Source of the DNA: Trametes villosa
Lineage: Eukaryota; Basidiomycota; Agaricomycetes; Polyporales; Polyporaceae
Assembly: GCA_002964805.2 (NCBI GenBank)
Contig: PUDQ02000016.1
Location: forward strand, 682,001 to 746,000
DNA length: 64,000 nt
Reading direction: 5' to 3'
Numbering within the stretch: the first letter of the stretch is position 1; the number at the start of each line of letters is the position of its first letter. A program made the translations under genes and the position numbers. A model generated the notes under the pieces. It was not told the origin of the DNA, did no database searches, and worked only from the letters and a program-made list of their open reading frames with translations. Shown one piece after another: positions 29,621 to 43,600 of this stretch.

Positions 29621-30941
29621 GAGTGCGCGCGGTACGCCTCCTCGATGGAATACCGCGACCTGCATCTACCGGCGTTCGAAGGCAGTCATTGGCGTAGTCA
29701 TATTTCTTCCCTTCGATCGCTCTCTACGCGGCTGACTAGGCACGTTGCCATATCTCCGTTAGAATCGCTCGCACAAACGCGCTCACCGACTGGAACCTGT
29801 CACGGACGTCCCAGATTGATGCTCGCGGCTCTCGCGTACAGGCTCGACGGATGCCCGGCGAACGTCCTCAGTTGCGGAAGGAAAGCATGGTTGGCTTGAG
29901 AGTTTCCCGTCAGTGGAGGACCGCAGGCGTGCTGGCGCCGAAAGAGCCTGGCAGTGCGCACTGCTTGCTGCTCGTGAGTCGTGACCACGTCCTCCCGATA
30001 TCCTGCCCTTCCGCCTTCGCCAGCTCCTCGTCAGACTCGCTGTAGACCGTCTGCGGTCGCTACTAATATCGTTATCAGCCCTCCGTCAGCCCTAAACCCC
30101 CTGCAGTGTCATCGTCACCGGCGTCTTGTGGCTTCCGGGGACCTGCGTGCTCGTGCTTCTTCGCACGGCACGTGGGTGAACCGTCCCAGCTCGTGGCGTG
30201 TTCCTCGAACACCGGATTGATCTGCAGTACATCTGGAGTTGGGATATGTGTAGGCGCAGTGGAGGTGTGTACTGGACATCGATATCAGCCTTGTAATATA
30301 GCAACCAGATGTACGGTCAACGCTCTGCGACGCCATGGCGTAATAGAGATATTGTAGTGCACACGCCCTTGCTGTCCAGTGTATCTTGGTCCTATGCATG
30401 ACACTATGCATGACAGGCCTGGTCGGGCGCGTGATAGCCCTGCCGGATAGTCATTCCTGGCAATCAGGCGGACTCGGACGTCCTGAGGTGGGCGTCCTAC
30501 CGCCTCTTCAAATTGAACTGCCGTATAGTCATTCTCTCGACTATCGTGTCAGGGAGCTCACATGTACCATGCACTACGTGCTCTGTCGGCTGCGGTCGTC
30601 AATGTCTTCCACGAATGGGGGATCACTAGAACGCGCGTGCGATCATTCAACGCGAGTCAAGTCGGCATGCCTCTCTGCGCAAGCCTGCCTTCGGATGGCA
30701 ATGTTATCAATTCAAACAGCATCTTCGCACATGCGCTGGTCTCTCCGTCGATACTAGTCATACAAAACCGTCCGTCACCGATCATGTGTCAACCTTTAAC
30801 CTCCCCTTTTTGCGAGTAACCTAGATGAGAAAGGGTCAGAACTTGCAGCTAACGCGCCTCATCATGCAGCAGCACGAACCTCGAATTCGCTTCAGTACCG
30901 TACACCTTCAAGAGACCTTCCGGGTGAGTGCGCAGGCGCAC
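29621..30941. other. Unassigned sequence between R1a and the secreted-protein gene
   Basis: No gene is recognised. Overlapping open frames of 60-120 codons occur on both strands without family resemblance. Confidence 0.4.
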
Positions 30942-31356
30942 TTAGACACGGCAAACGTTGTTCGGCGAGCAGATGAAGGACTGGATGGGCGTCCCCGTCT
31001 GCACGGTCTGGCAACTGCCCTCCTGGTTGGAGAACGTGAAGCCGTCGCCGCCCTCCGGGCAGTCCGCATCGACGAACGCGGTCACGCAGTGGGGGCCCGA
31101 CCCGCTGTCGACCTGCGTCCCGAAGGATGAACATTGAGCAACGGCGCGGCGGAACGAGTTCGACGGGGGCACGTACGACGAAGGAGTGCCGCCCGCTGAA
31201 GGAGTGGCATGAGCCGTCGCAGGGGACGTCGGGCCCGATGGATCCGCCACAGGTGAAGGTGCTGAACGCGCTGATGCCGGCGTGCGCCGGCAGAGGGGCG
31301 AGCACGAATGCGAGGGCGGCGGCGAGGGACGCGAGAGAGGCGGTGGTGAACTGCAT
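30942..31356 (-). CDS. Small secreted cysteine-rich protein, 116 aa
   Basis: Two exons, 31356-31177 and 31112-30942, with a 64-nt intron (GTACGT...CGCAG, branch-like TTGCTCAAT) in phase 0. Without splicing the frame loses the cysteine pattern; with it the protein runs cleanly to a stop. Residues 1-26 (MQFTTASLASLAAALAFVLA then PLPAHA) form a signal peptide with an AHA cleavage-type end. The 90-residue mature protein has eight cysteines (TFTCGG, DVPCDGSC, PHCVTAF, DADCPEGG, EGSCQTV, SFICSPNNVCRV), enough for four disulfides. It is predicted to be exported. Similar short Cys-rich proteins are common in wood-decay and mycorrhizal fungi and mostly lack a known function. It appears intact amid decayed repeats. 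Confidence 0.8.
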
Positions 31357-31437
31357 TGTGTTGTGCTTGGGATGAGAAGAAGGAAGTTGAGTGGGCGGTG
31401 GTCGACCTGCTGGACATCCGTCTGGCGAACGTCGCGA

Positions 31438-31445
31438 TATTTATA
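31438..31445 (-). promoter_or_regulatory. TATA box of the small secreted protein gene
   Basis: TATAAATA on the minus strand, 81 nt before the ATG at 31356. This leaves room for a short 5' leader, as expected for a regulated fungal gene. Confidence 0.6.
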
Positions 31446-33309
31446 CGGAAGTATCGGGAGGTTCCGAACGAGTCCCAAAGGCGTACACGCCGCTGTGAAG
31501 GAGGATTGTGTCCGTTGAACCCCGTCACCGCATCTTTGAAATTCCGGGTGTCAGCGACGAAATAACCACAGGAACGTCTGGAGCATCGATACTCCGGGGA
31601 AGGGGCATTCAAGGGAATCGGTTTCACCACGACAGGCCTGAGTACTTACCCCCTGAAGTCGAAGCTACTCGGCGAATGGCTTCAGCGTAGATGATGGTGC
31701 TCGCCATGAGAGTAGTACGCACACATCACCTAATGAGCAAGTCCCTGCGGGAGTAAACACATCGTATTCAGGAGTTCAGGCTTCTGCGACGACAGATGGG
31801 GGCGCTGCTACATACCTTGGTAGCCACCCGGCGAAGTTGATGCACCGGATGAGCATTCGCTGTCGTCTTCGGTGAGCACCGACGTAACCATCGTACAAGA
31901 AGGCAATGATTTCCCTAGTGGGCACAAGTCGCTAGTCTTCTTGTGAGCTTCGGGTACTAAATAGCGCCTGTGTGAACCACAACAGAATTGTCGTGCCCCT
32001 ACTGAGTGGAATCTAAAAATAATGGACCGGGGCCGTCGCGTAGACAGGCATACATTGGACCGCACCTTTCCGCTCTGCAAGCTCAGTGCCTGAGGACTGA
32101 CGACATGGAATCATCTGCTCGCCCGGCATCTGTGCGTGAATCGTTGCATGGCGTGGAAAACTCAACGTCTGCGCCGCCGCACGCCTCCGCGGTCTCCGCA
32201 CGGAGCCTGTTCTGCGAAACTGGATGATCGGCGAGAAGGTGCAGGGATGTGCGAGAGTGCGTCCGGGGTTGTGCCCGTCCCGGTGGCGATGAAGGTACAG
32301 CAAAGCGAGTAGTGAGGTCACGGGAGACTTGAGACACGCTGGACCGGGGAACGCGGTCGGACGTACAACATCTGTGTAACAAGCTCTTCGTCTATGTGCT
32401 TCTCGGCGTCTGATGAGACCATATTCGCTTTCACTAGGGGGGCCTTTCGGAATCAGCAGCCGGTGAGGGACGCATCGTGAACATGACACGTACGCAAAAG
32501 GCTCACGATGTACTTGCCCTCCCCGAACTTGTGCACGAGCGCACCTGGGCTCCTCGTATCAACGTCCGTCGAACTAAGGGGGTTATGCGGCCGTCCTTAC
32601 GCCGTCTCCCAACTCCTCGTTGATGGCCGGTAACGAGCTTTTGTGCGCAACGTACTGCGCAACGGCAGTCCCAAGCGTATCGTAGAATAGTCCATATGCC
32701 CCAGGTTCTCTTGGTGTACAAGTGAGACTTGGAAAGCCATGGCGGATGGTGAGAAGAGCGCAAAGCGTCGCGCTGTGTATGCACGAGTCATTTTCGGCGG
32801 GGAAGCGCATGCAGATCGACAAAACTCACAGTATTAACCCCAGTTTTACGCGAGTGAATCGGGATTTCCGGTACGAGCTTGTTGAGACCAAACGAGCCAG
32901 CCTCGCCGAAGGCATCCCGGTCAAATGGTCAATCTGTGAGCGCGAACGACTGGTCTAGAATATGTGGGTTGGGATACGGCTGAGGAGTAGTGCTCGGGCC
33001 ACGCATGCACCTGCAAATCGTCAGCGAATAGGTCACAGTCTTGCTTGCAGTAGGTCCTACGAAGAGTTGCAGTGCCCGTACAGATCGCCGAGCGCCGCGG
33101 GTCTGACTTCAAACAGGGATGTCACCGGGTCCCAGGGCGCATTGAGCCAGGTCAAGCGTATCGCGATCGTTCGGGGCCTGGGCTCTCTCCCCCAGAGCCG
33201 GCGCGAGTAGGGACCAGGCAGCGGATACTCGCCCTTTTCAGCGTCCGGTTGACCGTTCGACAGCGCCGGAGGTTGGGTTTGCACCAGATACGCGTGGTGT
33301 GGGCCCCAG
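31446..33309. other. Unassigned sequence
   Basis: No gene or repeat is recognised. Open frames are short, overlap on both strands and have no family resemblance. Confidence 0.4.
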
Positions 33310-35960
33310 GAGCTACAGTACATGTGATGAGTGAACGAACTGGCACTGAAAAACTGACGTACGGAGATATCGAGGAGCGGCTGCCATAATGAGGAACTTC
33401 CCGTTGGGGTTGAGGACGTGGACCTATAGAGCGGGGACGAGGCATGGCGGTAAGACTGTTCAACCTTTGTATTACGCGTGCGCCTTTTGCGTCCTAATCA
33501 TCAATCTTCGTAAGCGCCATAGGCTAGGCTTCACAGTCACTCACCCGGTGGCGCTGCATATCTCATACGCATCATGAACATCTAGCGCAGCAAACGGCGC
33601 ATATCGCAGTGTGGGAGTCATTCAGCGATCGGCCGCAGGTATCTGTACCTTTGTTAGCTAAAGCCCAGCGATGCTAGAGTAGAGTAGAGCCGAGCCGAGT
33701 GGTGGCCATAGAAGGCGACACCACGAAGGTGCATAGGACAAGCGCCAAAATCTGGACAGAGGCCCTCAATGACGTCATCGACCTTAGCGCTCGCAGCCGA
33801 GGCGCTAGCGCGCAAATTCTCTCCTTCAACTTCCCTTCAACTTTGCCTCATGCCTCCGCCCTCGGCTTCTCTCGCTCGCTCGTCCGCGACGGCCACGCTA
33901 TTACAGCGGTCGCCCACAGCCGTCCTGAACTCGTCCCGGATGTGCTTATCTTCTGTCCTTGGACTTCGTAAGGCGCAACGATCCTCAGTACTCGGGCTTC
34001 GCTCGACTCCTCCTCGCAGACCTCCACAATCTAGATCACCAGTGGGCTACGCGGAAAGCTTCATCTGCCGTCAAGGTAAGCATCATACGAGATATCCATT
34101 CCCACCGCTGTTACGGTGAACGTCTATGCCGTGGTCATTCCTGTTCAGCGATGCGCTTTCGACATTGTCTCCCGTACCCGCAGTTCGTCTGGATCCCCAC
34201 CCATCCTCACCTAGAATGACGCATCGATGGCGGCCTGAACGACGAGAGCTCACCCATACCGCTTTTAGTGTCTAGCCGCACGACCATCGCGTTGTAAATC
34301 AAGGGCATCAGGTGCTCGTTGCGCCCGGTCCCCGCGCCGCCTTCAGTCCTCACCCTCACATGTACCGCCCGACGTGAATCTTCCTCCCTCAGCGCGGTGC
34401 TTTCCGCTCCTTACCTCAGGCTCCTGTTTATCCTACGAGGTCCTCGGAGAACACTTGTAGCCGACCTGGCCACTCGCCTTGCGTGGGACGTCCCTAGTGC
34501 TCGACGACGCCCTGCATATGATGCAGGTACGGCACGCTTCTCTTGTGTGTACTACCCTTGATTTCATACACTGACGAATTTGCAGTCGTCATGTTGAAGT
34601 CTGAGCTATTGATTGCTACGCGCCCCGTCGTTCCTACGCCCGCCGGGCATGATGGCTATGACGGCCTTTGCTCGGTGCCTCGGTCTCGGCCTATCAGGCG
34701 CGTTCCCCGCCATGACGATTCAAGAGTATCCCAACTGTCCCTTGTGCCTTCCCTGCACACGTCCAGTCGATATTCGAGGGCAGTGATGGAGCCTACGCCG
34801 CCTCGTTCAAGTACGACCACCAACTCGCACACCCTGCCACCTTGCAGTGACGGCTCCCCGTATCACGCGCCCCCTATTATCTTACACCCTATCCACCGGC
34901 ACCATCGCATCTAGGAGCAGGCTGTCTCCTCGCTTACGACTTATACGACGCTCCGAGGGGCCTGTTATACTCTGCCCACCCTCTGACGCGCTTCGGAACT
35001 TCACCTCGCACCCGTGCGCTGCCCGTGCGCAGGTCCCGACATTTTGTCAGTTCCGTGGTGCCCATGTGGCGCACGAGCGCAAGGACCGGGCCAGCGTCCA
35101 CTTAGCCGTAGCGGGGGCCTCCCCTTCCATTCCACTTTTCCCTCGACATGCCTCGCACGCCTACTATGCGCATCCTGCATCACGGTCGCAAGGCGCTTCC
35201 GACCCGCTCCGTCTTCTGTCCTTTGGTATCCCTTGGATCTTGACGGTTCTGCGTACCGTGTCGCTCGGCGTCAACGACTGCGCGCCAACTGCGCCTCTCA
35301 GCACATGCCTACTCCTCGTACTAGTACAACGTGAACGCCATCCGAGGCCCGCCCTGGCGCTCGCTTCTTGTCTGAGGCTATCCGGCACCCTTCCCGAGGC
35401 ATTCCGGGCTGAGATGTCTCGCCTTGGGCTTTGTACTCTCGCGCGGCCTGAACCCCTTTGCGACCGGGTTGTCAAGTCATGACGAAGCCGACCGTGGCTC
35501 GGTGAGCGCCTTTCCACTCGCAGGTGTTGCGAAGCTCGAAGTGTCAGACTGACCTGTCACTTTGCAGGTTTGTTCTCAACCCGGCCCAGCTTCCGCATTG
35601 CCCTCGGGTGTACATCCGTGCAGCCACGGAAGTAGACTCGCGGCCGCCAACGCACACGCGCGTGAATGCGCGTTGGCTGTCCGAATAGAGCATCATCGGT
35701 AGGTGCTCGACACTCCTGAAATCGACACGACGCTGACGGGTACGTTCCCCATGTCATGCGCTCACCTTTAGACCTTCGCTGCCCTCCAAGGATATCCAGA
35801 AGACTTCCTGGCACAACCTACCCCTCCCAGACGTCGTCGAGCTGCCTAGCCAATGCAAAACTTCGTTGGGACGCGAGTCAATATCCGCACGGGCATATCA
35901 GAGGGCGCCGTGCTTCGCCGCTCGTCTTGCGCCCACGCTCGTGCGCGCCATACGGGTTGA
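33310..35960 (+). repeat. R1 family member 2 (diverged copy)
   Basis: Diverged, co-linear copy of 26850-29620 with many indels. Examples: GTGAACGAACTGGCACTGAA (33330), GGCTAGGCTTCACAGTCACTC (33522), TGACGTCATCGACCTTAGCG (33770), GCGATGCGCTTTCGACATTG (34148), CTGCATATGATGCAGGTACG (34512) and CGCACGGGCATATC (35886). Frames that stay open in one copy are broken in the other. Confidence 0.75.
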
Positions 35961-38900
35961 TCTCCCGGCCCACGGGTGTTCACCAGTTCTTCTTGCATCT
36001 GTCCCTAGCGGTTTACATCATTTCGGTACACTAGCTCGCTGGCGCCGTATCTCATCTTGTCGAATAACCATCAATGTGTATTCCGTTCGCGTGCTATCAA
36101 GTTCGGTGTATGGGCGCGCACAGATAAGTATGCTACAACCGGGGCACCCGCGACGCCTCGCTTCTTCAAGAACATGAACACTCACGCGCCCGGCTGCGCA
36201 GAACGTGAAACGAGGGCAGGGCAGGCTATCCCGCCTGCTGCGTACCAGAAGTGTTGATGGAGTAGTCTCCGCGGAACAGCGCGCTGCCTCAATCCGATTT
36301 TGTTCGCCTCACTGAAACGTGTGTACACCCGTCTGTGTGCATAGGCCGTCATCCAGAGTCAGCGAGCGAGGAACAGGCAAAAAAGGCGAAGACGTACACG
36401 AAAGGTCGCCGCCGTAGAGGCGCGTGCATTCGAGCCCTGCCGGCCCCGAGGCGGGTCAGCACAGGACGCAGTTCAACGCCTGGACGTTGAGGTCGGAAAG
36501 CGACTGGTAGTCCGCATGAAAACGATTGTATATCTTTCATTGCGGCGCACCGGTTTCATGTGCCGATCGAAACGCGCCCGCCATCTCTTGCGGCCTGGTG
36601 TTGGCATGGGCGCAAGATACGAGCCTGAGAAGTTAAGTGAAACAATAGGATGAGCGGCGCGCACCGAGGAGGCCCCTAGATAACGGACGGATGAGTAGTG
36701 AGCATCTGGCGGAAATAGAAGCTTCAGCCGACGTTGAAGGTGGAACGAACGAGATGCGCGCACTTGTGATAAGGATGGTGAGGGTGAATCCCAGCTCCTA
36801 CGGGGTACGTCGGCGGATAAAGCTCCGCGACGGCCTAGTGTGTCTCCAGCGGGCGATGGTGATCTGCTGTATTAGAGTGTACTGGTTGAAGACGCCTATC
36901 GTCAGCGAAGCCAAGTTGCGAAAGGCCGTTCGCGTCCGTGACAGCCTTGGAGATGGTCTTAGACTTGCCGGTTATTCGCTACACCCAGCGTGAGTTGCGT
37001 ACCTCAGTTTACGAGCAATCATGTCCACATCGCAGATATGGCGAGCAGATGCAAGCCTGCATGGCCTCCTTGTGCGGGACATTGAAGATGCAGATTTGAA
37101 GCCTCGTCATGGTGCGAAGATGAATCGTGCAGCCTCGATGGGTGTCGCTCGAGTTGCCTGTAGCCGCTGTGGGGTGTGACAGCGTATTAGCTGCGATGTT
37201 TGTTCGACCTCTATATCAGCTAGTTAACCTGGCGCGTCGTGGTACATAAGGAGGCGTGAAAACTCACTGAATGCTCGCGATGCTGAAGTCACGGCAGACT
37301 CGCCAGGATCTAGCTCATCGCCGCTCACGGCGTTATCTAAAGACTTCCTTGACTACGCAGCCTAGCTTAAAGATTACCCAGAGTCTCGCCAGAAGGTCAA
37401 AGAGGTGCGTGCTCCGGAGTGGACGGTGGCAAGAGCCTAAGGGCAGCTGCTGCCACCAGTCGGCGCGGCCGGCGGCGCTTTTGGCCGACGTTCGGCGTGC
37501 GGTCCGATGGATGACGCACGCCTGAACAAGCGCCCGGGAGGCCAACTCGCACCACGACGGCCACGTCCTCGACAGGCAGGTTTTTCTTCCAGCTACTATT
37601 CGTTCAGGAGGTAACAAGTACTGCATACTCACCTGGGCACTAACACTCACCGACATATCTAATATCAGGGCCATCTACTCAGCAGGTACGTGCAGCCCTT
37701 TCAAATGCTGGACGTCGCCACTCGCTGTTTTCTGCTGCTCTGCTGTCACGGAAGCTTTGCTGCGGCGCGCGGAATCCTTGCTTGACGCCGTATCCTTCCT
37801 AGGCTCTTCCATCTTCGCGGCTCCCTGGCGTCCTCCTCTATCCCCTGGTGTCCTCCTCGACAATGCGCTCTTGCCTCGCAACCGCTGTGATATACCCGGC
37901 TCCGCGCTCTCCCCTAGCCATCCTGTACTCAACCCCTTTGGCTCACCACACACGCTCTATCTGGGGACAGGCTCTATGCCGTCGCAGCGCGAGTCGCTCA
38001 CATCTAGCAGAGAGTCAATAGGTACGTGTATATCTTCGCAAAAGTGTTTCATGCGATTATGCACGCTGCTGTGCGGAGGAATCCAGGTCTAGCATGCCGC
38101 TGTTCAGGACGTACCACGCTCCCCACAGGGTCAGGCCAACTACAGCAGTCCTGACGAGCGGTGCATTGTTGAAGTCCGAGACGGTCTTGACTATCCAGGC
38201 CAGGCTGCCCCTACTGGTCTCCTACCCCATGTACGTCTTCCATCCATGCCCTCAAGTCGCACGCGCTTCTCCTCCACCCTCCGAGCAGCTACGTTATTGA
38301 TGCGTCTGCCGTTCTGCCTTGTGGTGGCAGGTGCACGCTGGCTTACGACCAGGCCGGCGTTGCCCACCCCTCCACGGCATCGTCTGGAAGCGATCGTCCC
38401 GTATGTCGCTCCTCGCCCACTCTCCCAACCCTATTCCGCCCGCCGCGAGGTCCTGCTGTAGCTAGCCATGCCGCCCGCGACCCCCACTCTCGGGCTACCG
38501 GTATGTCGTCCCATCCGCCACTGTTCTACCGGAGGTACGTCCATACACCTCCTTAGATCACGTTAACTCTAAAGTGCAGCTGTGCTGACGCCACGAGGCT
38601 AGCGCTTACCCACGACCGTCGTCGTCTGATGTGGACGCAAGAGACTCGTCCCGGCGGCCGATGGTCCCGTCCTTATGCCCGCGTAGCTCGGAGGAGATCC
38701 GCGCGACCCTGGGTTGAGCACGATCAGGACATCGGCGCGACGGTGATGGCCAACGCCTGCGAACCTTGCACCGGACAGGGGAAGCGCGACGACAAGCAGG
38801 GCGACGACAACGGTATGCACCTCCCCGACCTCCCTCACGCACCCCTCGTACTGACTTCCAACGGCTAGCGCTCCTCACTCCCTTCATGCATAACGTCAAC

Positions 38901-39880
38901 CCCGTAACGGCGACAAGAAGCTCACCGCGACCTTGCTCGTCCCGCCTACCTCGTCTCGTCACCGCCATATCCTCCTCTGGTCGACCTTTCCCCGACTCCA
39001 TCAACGATGCCGTTCCGTTGCCCTCCGGGGAGCCCTCCCGCCTCGCCCCACTGCACCGGGAGGACTTCCCAAGCGCGGGTATTGCGCCAAGAGAGACGCG
39101 CCCCTCGCTCGCGCCGATGACAGGTTGTCGTGCGCCGGGCTCGCAGCGGCTGCTACCTCAAGCCGTGCACCGTTTAAGTGCCATCCTGTGGCGGGCGCGG
39201 GGACGGGCAATGGAGGAGGGCTGGAGGTGCCGCCGCTGAAGGGTTGAAGCCGTTGATGCGCGTGAGGGCAAGTGCGCGACGTGCCATATTTCGGGACCTG
39301 TGAGTGGAGGTTGAGGTGAACGGGTGACTTAGTGGCGTGCTGAAGTTGGCGGCGTGCAGGGACCGTGTCCAAAGTACCAGGGGTAGACTACGAACGTCTC
39401 TCGGAACCTTCGTGCGTCGACTATCCATCTCAGCTGGCGGACGTCTGTACTGACTGGCACCTCCCATAGCGATCACCGTCCGTAAAGAGATGCGGCGCCC
39501 ATTCAGACCGCATCACCAACCTCGTTGAACTTCCCAAGCTGTCGCCGACGAGGGAGATGATGTGAACATCGCGCTCGACCTCGAATACGCTAAGGCGAAC
39601 GGGATCGCGGCGCTTGCGGAGCGCTTCAAGGCGTGCAGCCAACCGGGGGCGCTCGTTGACGACGATCACTACGGCGAGCGAAACGCGCCCGAGCACCCTC
39701 CACTGCAATCGCGGTTCCATGGTACGCGAACAGGAATAACGCACCCGGCTTAGGCTGACTGGTACGAGGACAGGCCGTGCGACGTTTTGTCGAGCAAGTC
39801 CGTCGCCCCCGTTCACGCAGCCAACCTCAAACCAAGTCCTGGCGTTCTCAGCCCTCTTTGCCAGCCATACCGACCCTCCT
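35961..39880. other. Unassigned, with exon-like Ser/Pro-rich stretches near 37.8-38.7 kb
   Basis: No gene is recognised. On the plus strand 37757-38022 reads as a Ser-rich segment ending SRESIG before a GTACGT donor-like site. Segments near 38100 (SPDERCIVEVRDGLDYPGQ) and 38610 (SSDVDARDSSRRPMVPS) also look coding, but they cannot be joined into one frame with good splice sites. They may be remains of one gene. Confidence 0.35.
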
Positions 39881-40235
39881 CTCCCCTGCCAGAAGCAAAG
39901 CTTGTAGCCCAGGAGGACGACGGCTGAATTGGCTCAGATGACGTCGTCGAGTTCGCTCGGTCTCGCAGGTTTGCTCGCGGGCCGCGACACGTCCGAGCGT
40001 GCGGTGCGCCTGCACACCACGCCCCGCAGCAGCAGGAAACCGTTCGAGCTACACATGCAGCATACGATTTCCTGGGACGAAGGGACTCTGAGCGGACTCT
40101 ACGCCGAACCGTACGTACGCAAAGATTGCGGCGGTCCCGCGAACCTCATCGCTTGGCTTCTGGCGGACACCCCGGACTCGCTGGCTACAGGCTCCACGTC
40201 AATACAGCCCATCTCGGGCTGAATAGCGTAGGAGC
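39880..40235. repeat. Tandem repeat D, copy 1
   Basis: Diverged direct copy of about 40288-40615. Landmarks: GAGGACGACGGCTGAATTGG, TTGCTCGCGGGCCGC, GCGTGCGGTGCGCCTGCAC, CGCAGCAGCAG, and the closing CACGTCAATACAG. Confidence 0.65.
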
Positions 40236-40287
40236 TTCAACCTCCGCTCCGCCCTCCTCCATCCTCTGGGCGAGCCTTGCTGACGCT

Positions 40288-40615
40288 TTTCTCCCCTCCA
40301 TAGAAACAACACTTGTTCCCGCTCCGGTTGGTAACCCAAGAGGATGACAGCCGGATTGGCGCGGCGAGCGCGGAGTTGCTCGCGGGCCGCAGCATGTTTA
40401 AGCGTGCGGTGCGTCTGCACCGCACGCCTCGCAGCAGCAGCGAAGTGCCGTCCAGCACACGACGTCCGTAGACGAAGTGGCTCCGCGTCGAGCCGTGTTC
40501 GCGCACATATTCCGCTGGTCCCGCAACTATCGCAGGCTGACCGCCTGCGGACGCCCCGGACTCTCTCGCCTTTGGCACTGCGTCAATACAGTGTGCTCTG
40601 AGTTGAGCAGTCTAG
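40288..40615. repeat. Tandem repeat D, copy 2
   Basis: Direct copy of 39880-40235 with indels: GAGGATGACAGCCGGATTGG, TTGCTCGCGGGCCGC, GCGTGCGGTGCGTCTGCAC, CGCAGCAGCAG and TGCGTCAATACAG. Confidence 0.65.
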
Positions 40616-43600
40616 GGCTAGAGGCGCGTGCGTAGCTCACGGAAGACTGTACTGTGGTGATGCTGTCGCTTGGCAGCTTCTACCTTCTACACGCTACGGG
40701 CTCTCCGACTCTTTCGAAACCCTCAGATCCCGCCGCTCCCTCTGGGCCGCGCGTATGTAGCGTGTGTTGGTGCTGCGACTATCGACGGACGTAGGGCCCG
40801 TGTTAACAGCGTTGTGATATATTCATGTCCGTACGGAATACAAAATACATCTGCGAGGATCATTCAGTGCGGCGTAACCATGCACGCCCACCAGGCGACC
40901 AGCTCCAGAAGCGACTTTGGACATGGTGCGCCGGCTTGTGCTGCTTGCTCGTATGCGTATCGTTAGTGGGTCTCAGCGGCTGAAAGGCACATAGAACGCA
41001 AAACGACACACCGTGGTGGGGTCGACGCGTCGCTTTCTCTCCAGCTTACCGCCCGTGTATCCATCCACGTAGAGCGCGCCCTGCGTCGCGACGCGCACGA
41101 GCTTGTGCGGGCTGAACTGGACAAGCGGTGGTACTAGCAGAGGCTGGCGGGGTAGCGACGCACAAGGGCCGGGAGCGTTCGCGTTTAGATTGATAGGATG
41201 AGCATGGCCGGGCCCGGGCAGGGAACGCAGGTGTGTAGCCTAAGAGGCGTTCGATTTCTGTATCTGGAGGCAGGGTAGACGGGGCGCAACGGCTGTAAGA
41301 GGGAAAAGGCCGGCGCGTCGCGGTGCATCGCGCATATTGCGCGCATGGCGTGGGGTATCGGACCGGCTTGTGCGCTTGTACCTCTGGTCGCTCGCCCTGC
41401 AACATATCCGCGGATGCGTCGTGAGGGCCCTCAGTATCAAACGTTCACGTTAAAAGTCGCCACCATGGCCTTCCTCTGCCGTGGCTACTGTTCAAAGTGT
41501 CATGTAGACGGTGAGAGCACAGTCGTTCTTGGGCTCTTGCCCCAGATCGCACCGCGCGCTCACAAGCACGAGCTTCGCCAACCACAGCATCGTGCCCCCA
41601 GTGTGACGGGGAGCCGCGCTGGGCTACAGTTCTTGACGGATCATTAGTCTCACACTCGAAGTTTGGAGAGTAGAAAAGGCGTACTGAAGCGGCCTCGACC
41701 GAGCACTTCTACTACTCTACGTCGTGCAACGCGTGCAAGACGTCGGTACTAGCTATCCCGGCCTCTGGACCCTGCAAGACTGATCAACGGACGTACGACC
41801 AATGCGACAGGCGACGCACGATTCTATTCGCCATTCTCCTCTACACCCGCTTCGCCAACCAGTCCTGCGACTTCGCCGACTCGGACTTGGCGACCGCGTC
41901 TGTGACGATTGAGCCCAGGATGATAAGATGGCCCGGGTGGGCAACGGGACGGGCTAGTAAACGAGGCGAGTGCAGTGCCCCCGTTCTTACAGAGGTCTGC
42001 GCGACGTACGTGAGTGGGTACTCACATGCCGCGGTGCCAGTTCAACTCAAGAATGCCGCCGCTGATGGTGATCATTGCATATGACAGATAGCCTGGCCGG
42101 GAGTATGCTGATATGGCGTCGGGAACCGTGATATCGGCCAACCGAGATGGTTGTGCATGAACGACTGCGTTATGTGGTCAATACTGTTCGGACCGTGCAC
42201 ACATGTGCACTCACAAGTGCCCCAGAGGCAGTGTACGCCCCGATCTCCGCCTTCTCCTCCGAGATCCTGCCAGAGGGCAGCATGTTCTTGATGCACCAAG
42301 CATGGCAGCCTCAAACATATCTGGCGTGCGCCGGCCGAGCGATCCTGCAGGAAGCTCGAGTCGCGCGACGATGGTGGGCGGAGGATAGAGACGAGCGCAT
42401 CGTAACGCATCGTGCGTCGGGCATGTTGCGTCGTGCACATGGCACCCGGCTTCTAAGCAACTTCTCCGCACTGGTGACTCGCCTCGTGCGTACCCGCACC
42501 CACACCGTGGAAGCGCAGGGCGGGCGTCATGAACCCTCCACCACGCCCTTCCTCCGCCGTAATCATCGCTCACGGTACGACGCGCGCCGGCGACAGCGTG
42601 GGTTTTGGCGTGGGCGAGGTCGTCCACATCGAGCGCACATCGTATCCTTGTCGAGTATGTTTCCCGGTTGACGTTGAGGCGCCAAACCCCGCGCTGCGAC
42701 CTTACTGCGCACTTGGCAAAGCTGGATGCGTCAGTCCAACATCCCGCAGTCACGTTACAGGAGGGAGAACAAACTGGTTAAGAGCGGCCTCCACCTAGCG
42801 CTCCGCCTGCCCGGCCGCGAGGTCGGTCGCCGCCTTGCGTACGCACTGCATGTCGTCGTAGAAGTCACCAGGTGCGAGAAGTTCGGCGAGCTCGAGCAGA
42901 GAGCGATCGCCTTTTCCGGCGGGAGAAGCCTGAGTAGTGTGAACACTCTCGCGCGGGGTGTCGCGGTTGAGGTGATAGGAACAGCCTGGTCGCGATTCGG
43001 TCGTGCCCGCCATTTCTGAACAGTACGCTGCTCTGCATCACGTTAGCTATGCACGCTGGAAGTGCGGGGAAGGAGGGCGTACAAGGAGGTTGTAACGGCG
43101 AGCCGCAAGCCGCCGTCCGCATCCGCAGTGTGATTTTCCTAGCAGCCGCGACACGTGTACTCCGAGGTTGCTTTAGAAGAGCACGCCGCTGACTGTCACA
43201 CCCTAAATGTTTGGATGCACAAGTCAGATTGTGGAGAGGAGAGGGATAGGATAAAAGGAGGGGGAGGTGGCGGCTCACCGGCGCGAAAACAAGCAGAAAA
43301 TGGAGAATGTAGGCGCTAGCGCATGAGGTGTTAAGAGCACTGCGGGCAGGAACTCAAGCGTAGGTCGCCGGGTAGAGGGTAGCGATGTCGACTACTATAG
43401 TGATCTCGAATCGTACTGGTGCACCGCGCACGGTGCGCACGAGCACGCCGACAAGGGTGAACGTCCAGCCAGTGTAGAGTTCAGGGCGATAACCGCATGC
43501 CTTCGAAATGCTGATTTTCCGATATAATCTCCATGCGCCCTGCTGAGAAGCAAAGCCAGAAGAGAATGACGGTGCCCGAATGTACTGGAAGAGGTCTCAC

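Noticed and set aside
31113..31176. Apparent frameshift in the small secreted protein
   Set aside because: Explained by a 64-nt intron with GTACGT donor and CGCAG acceptor, which restores the cysteine pattern.
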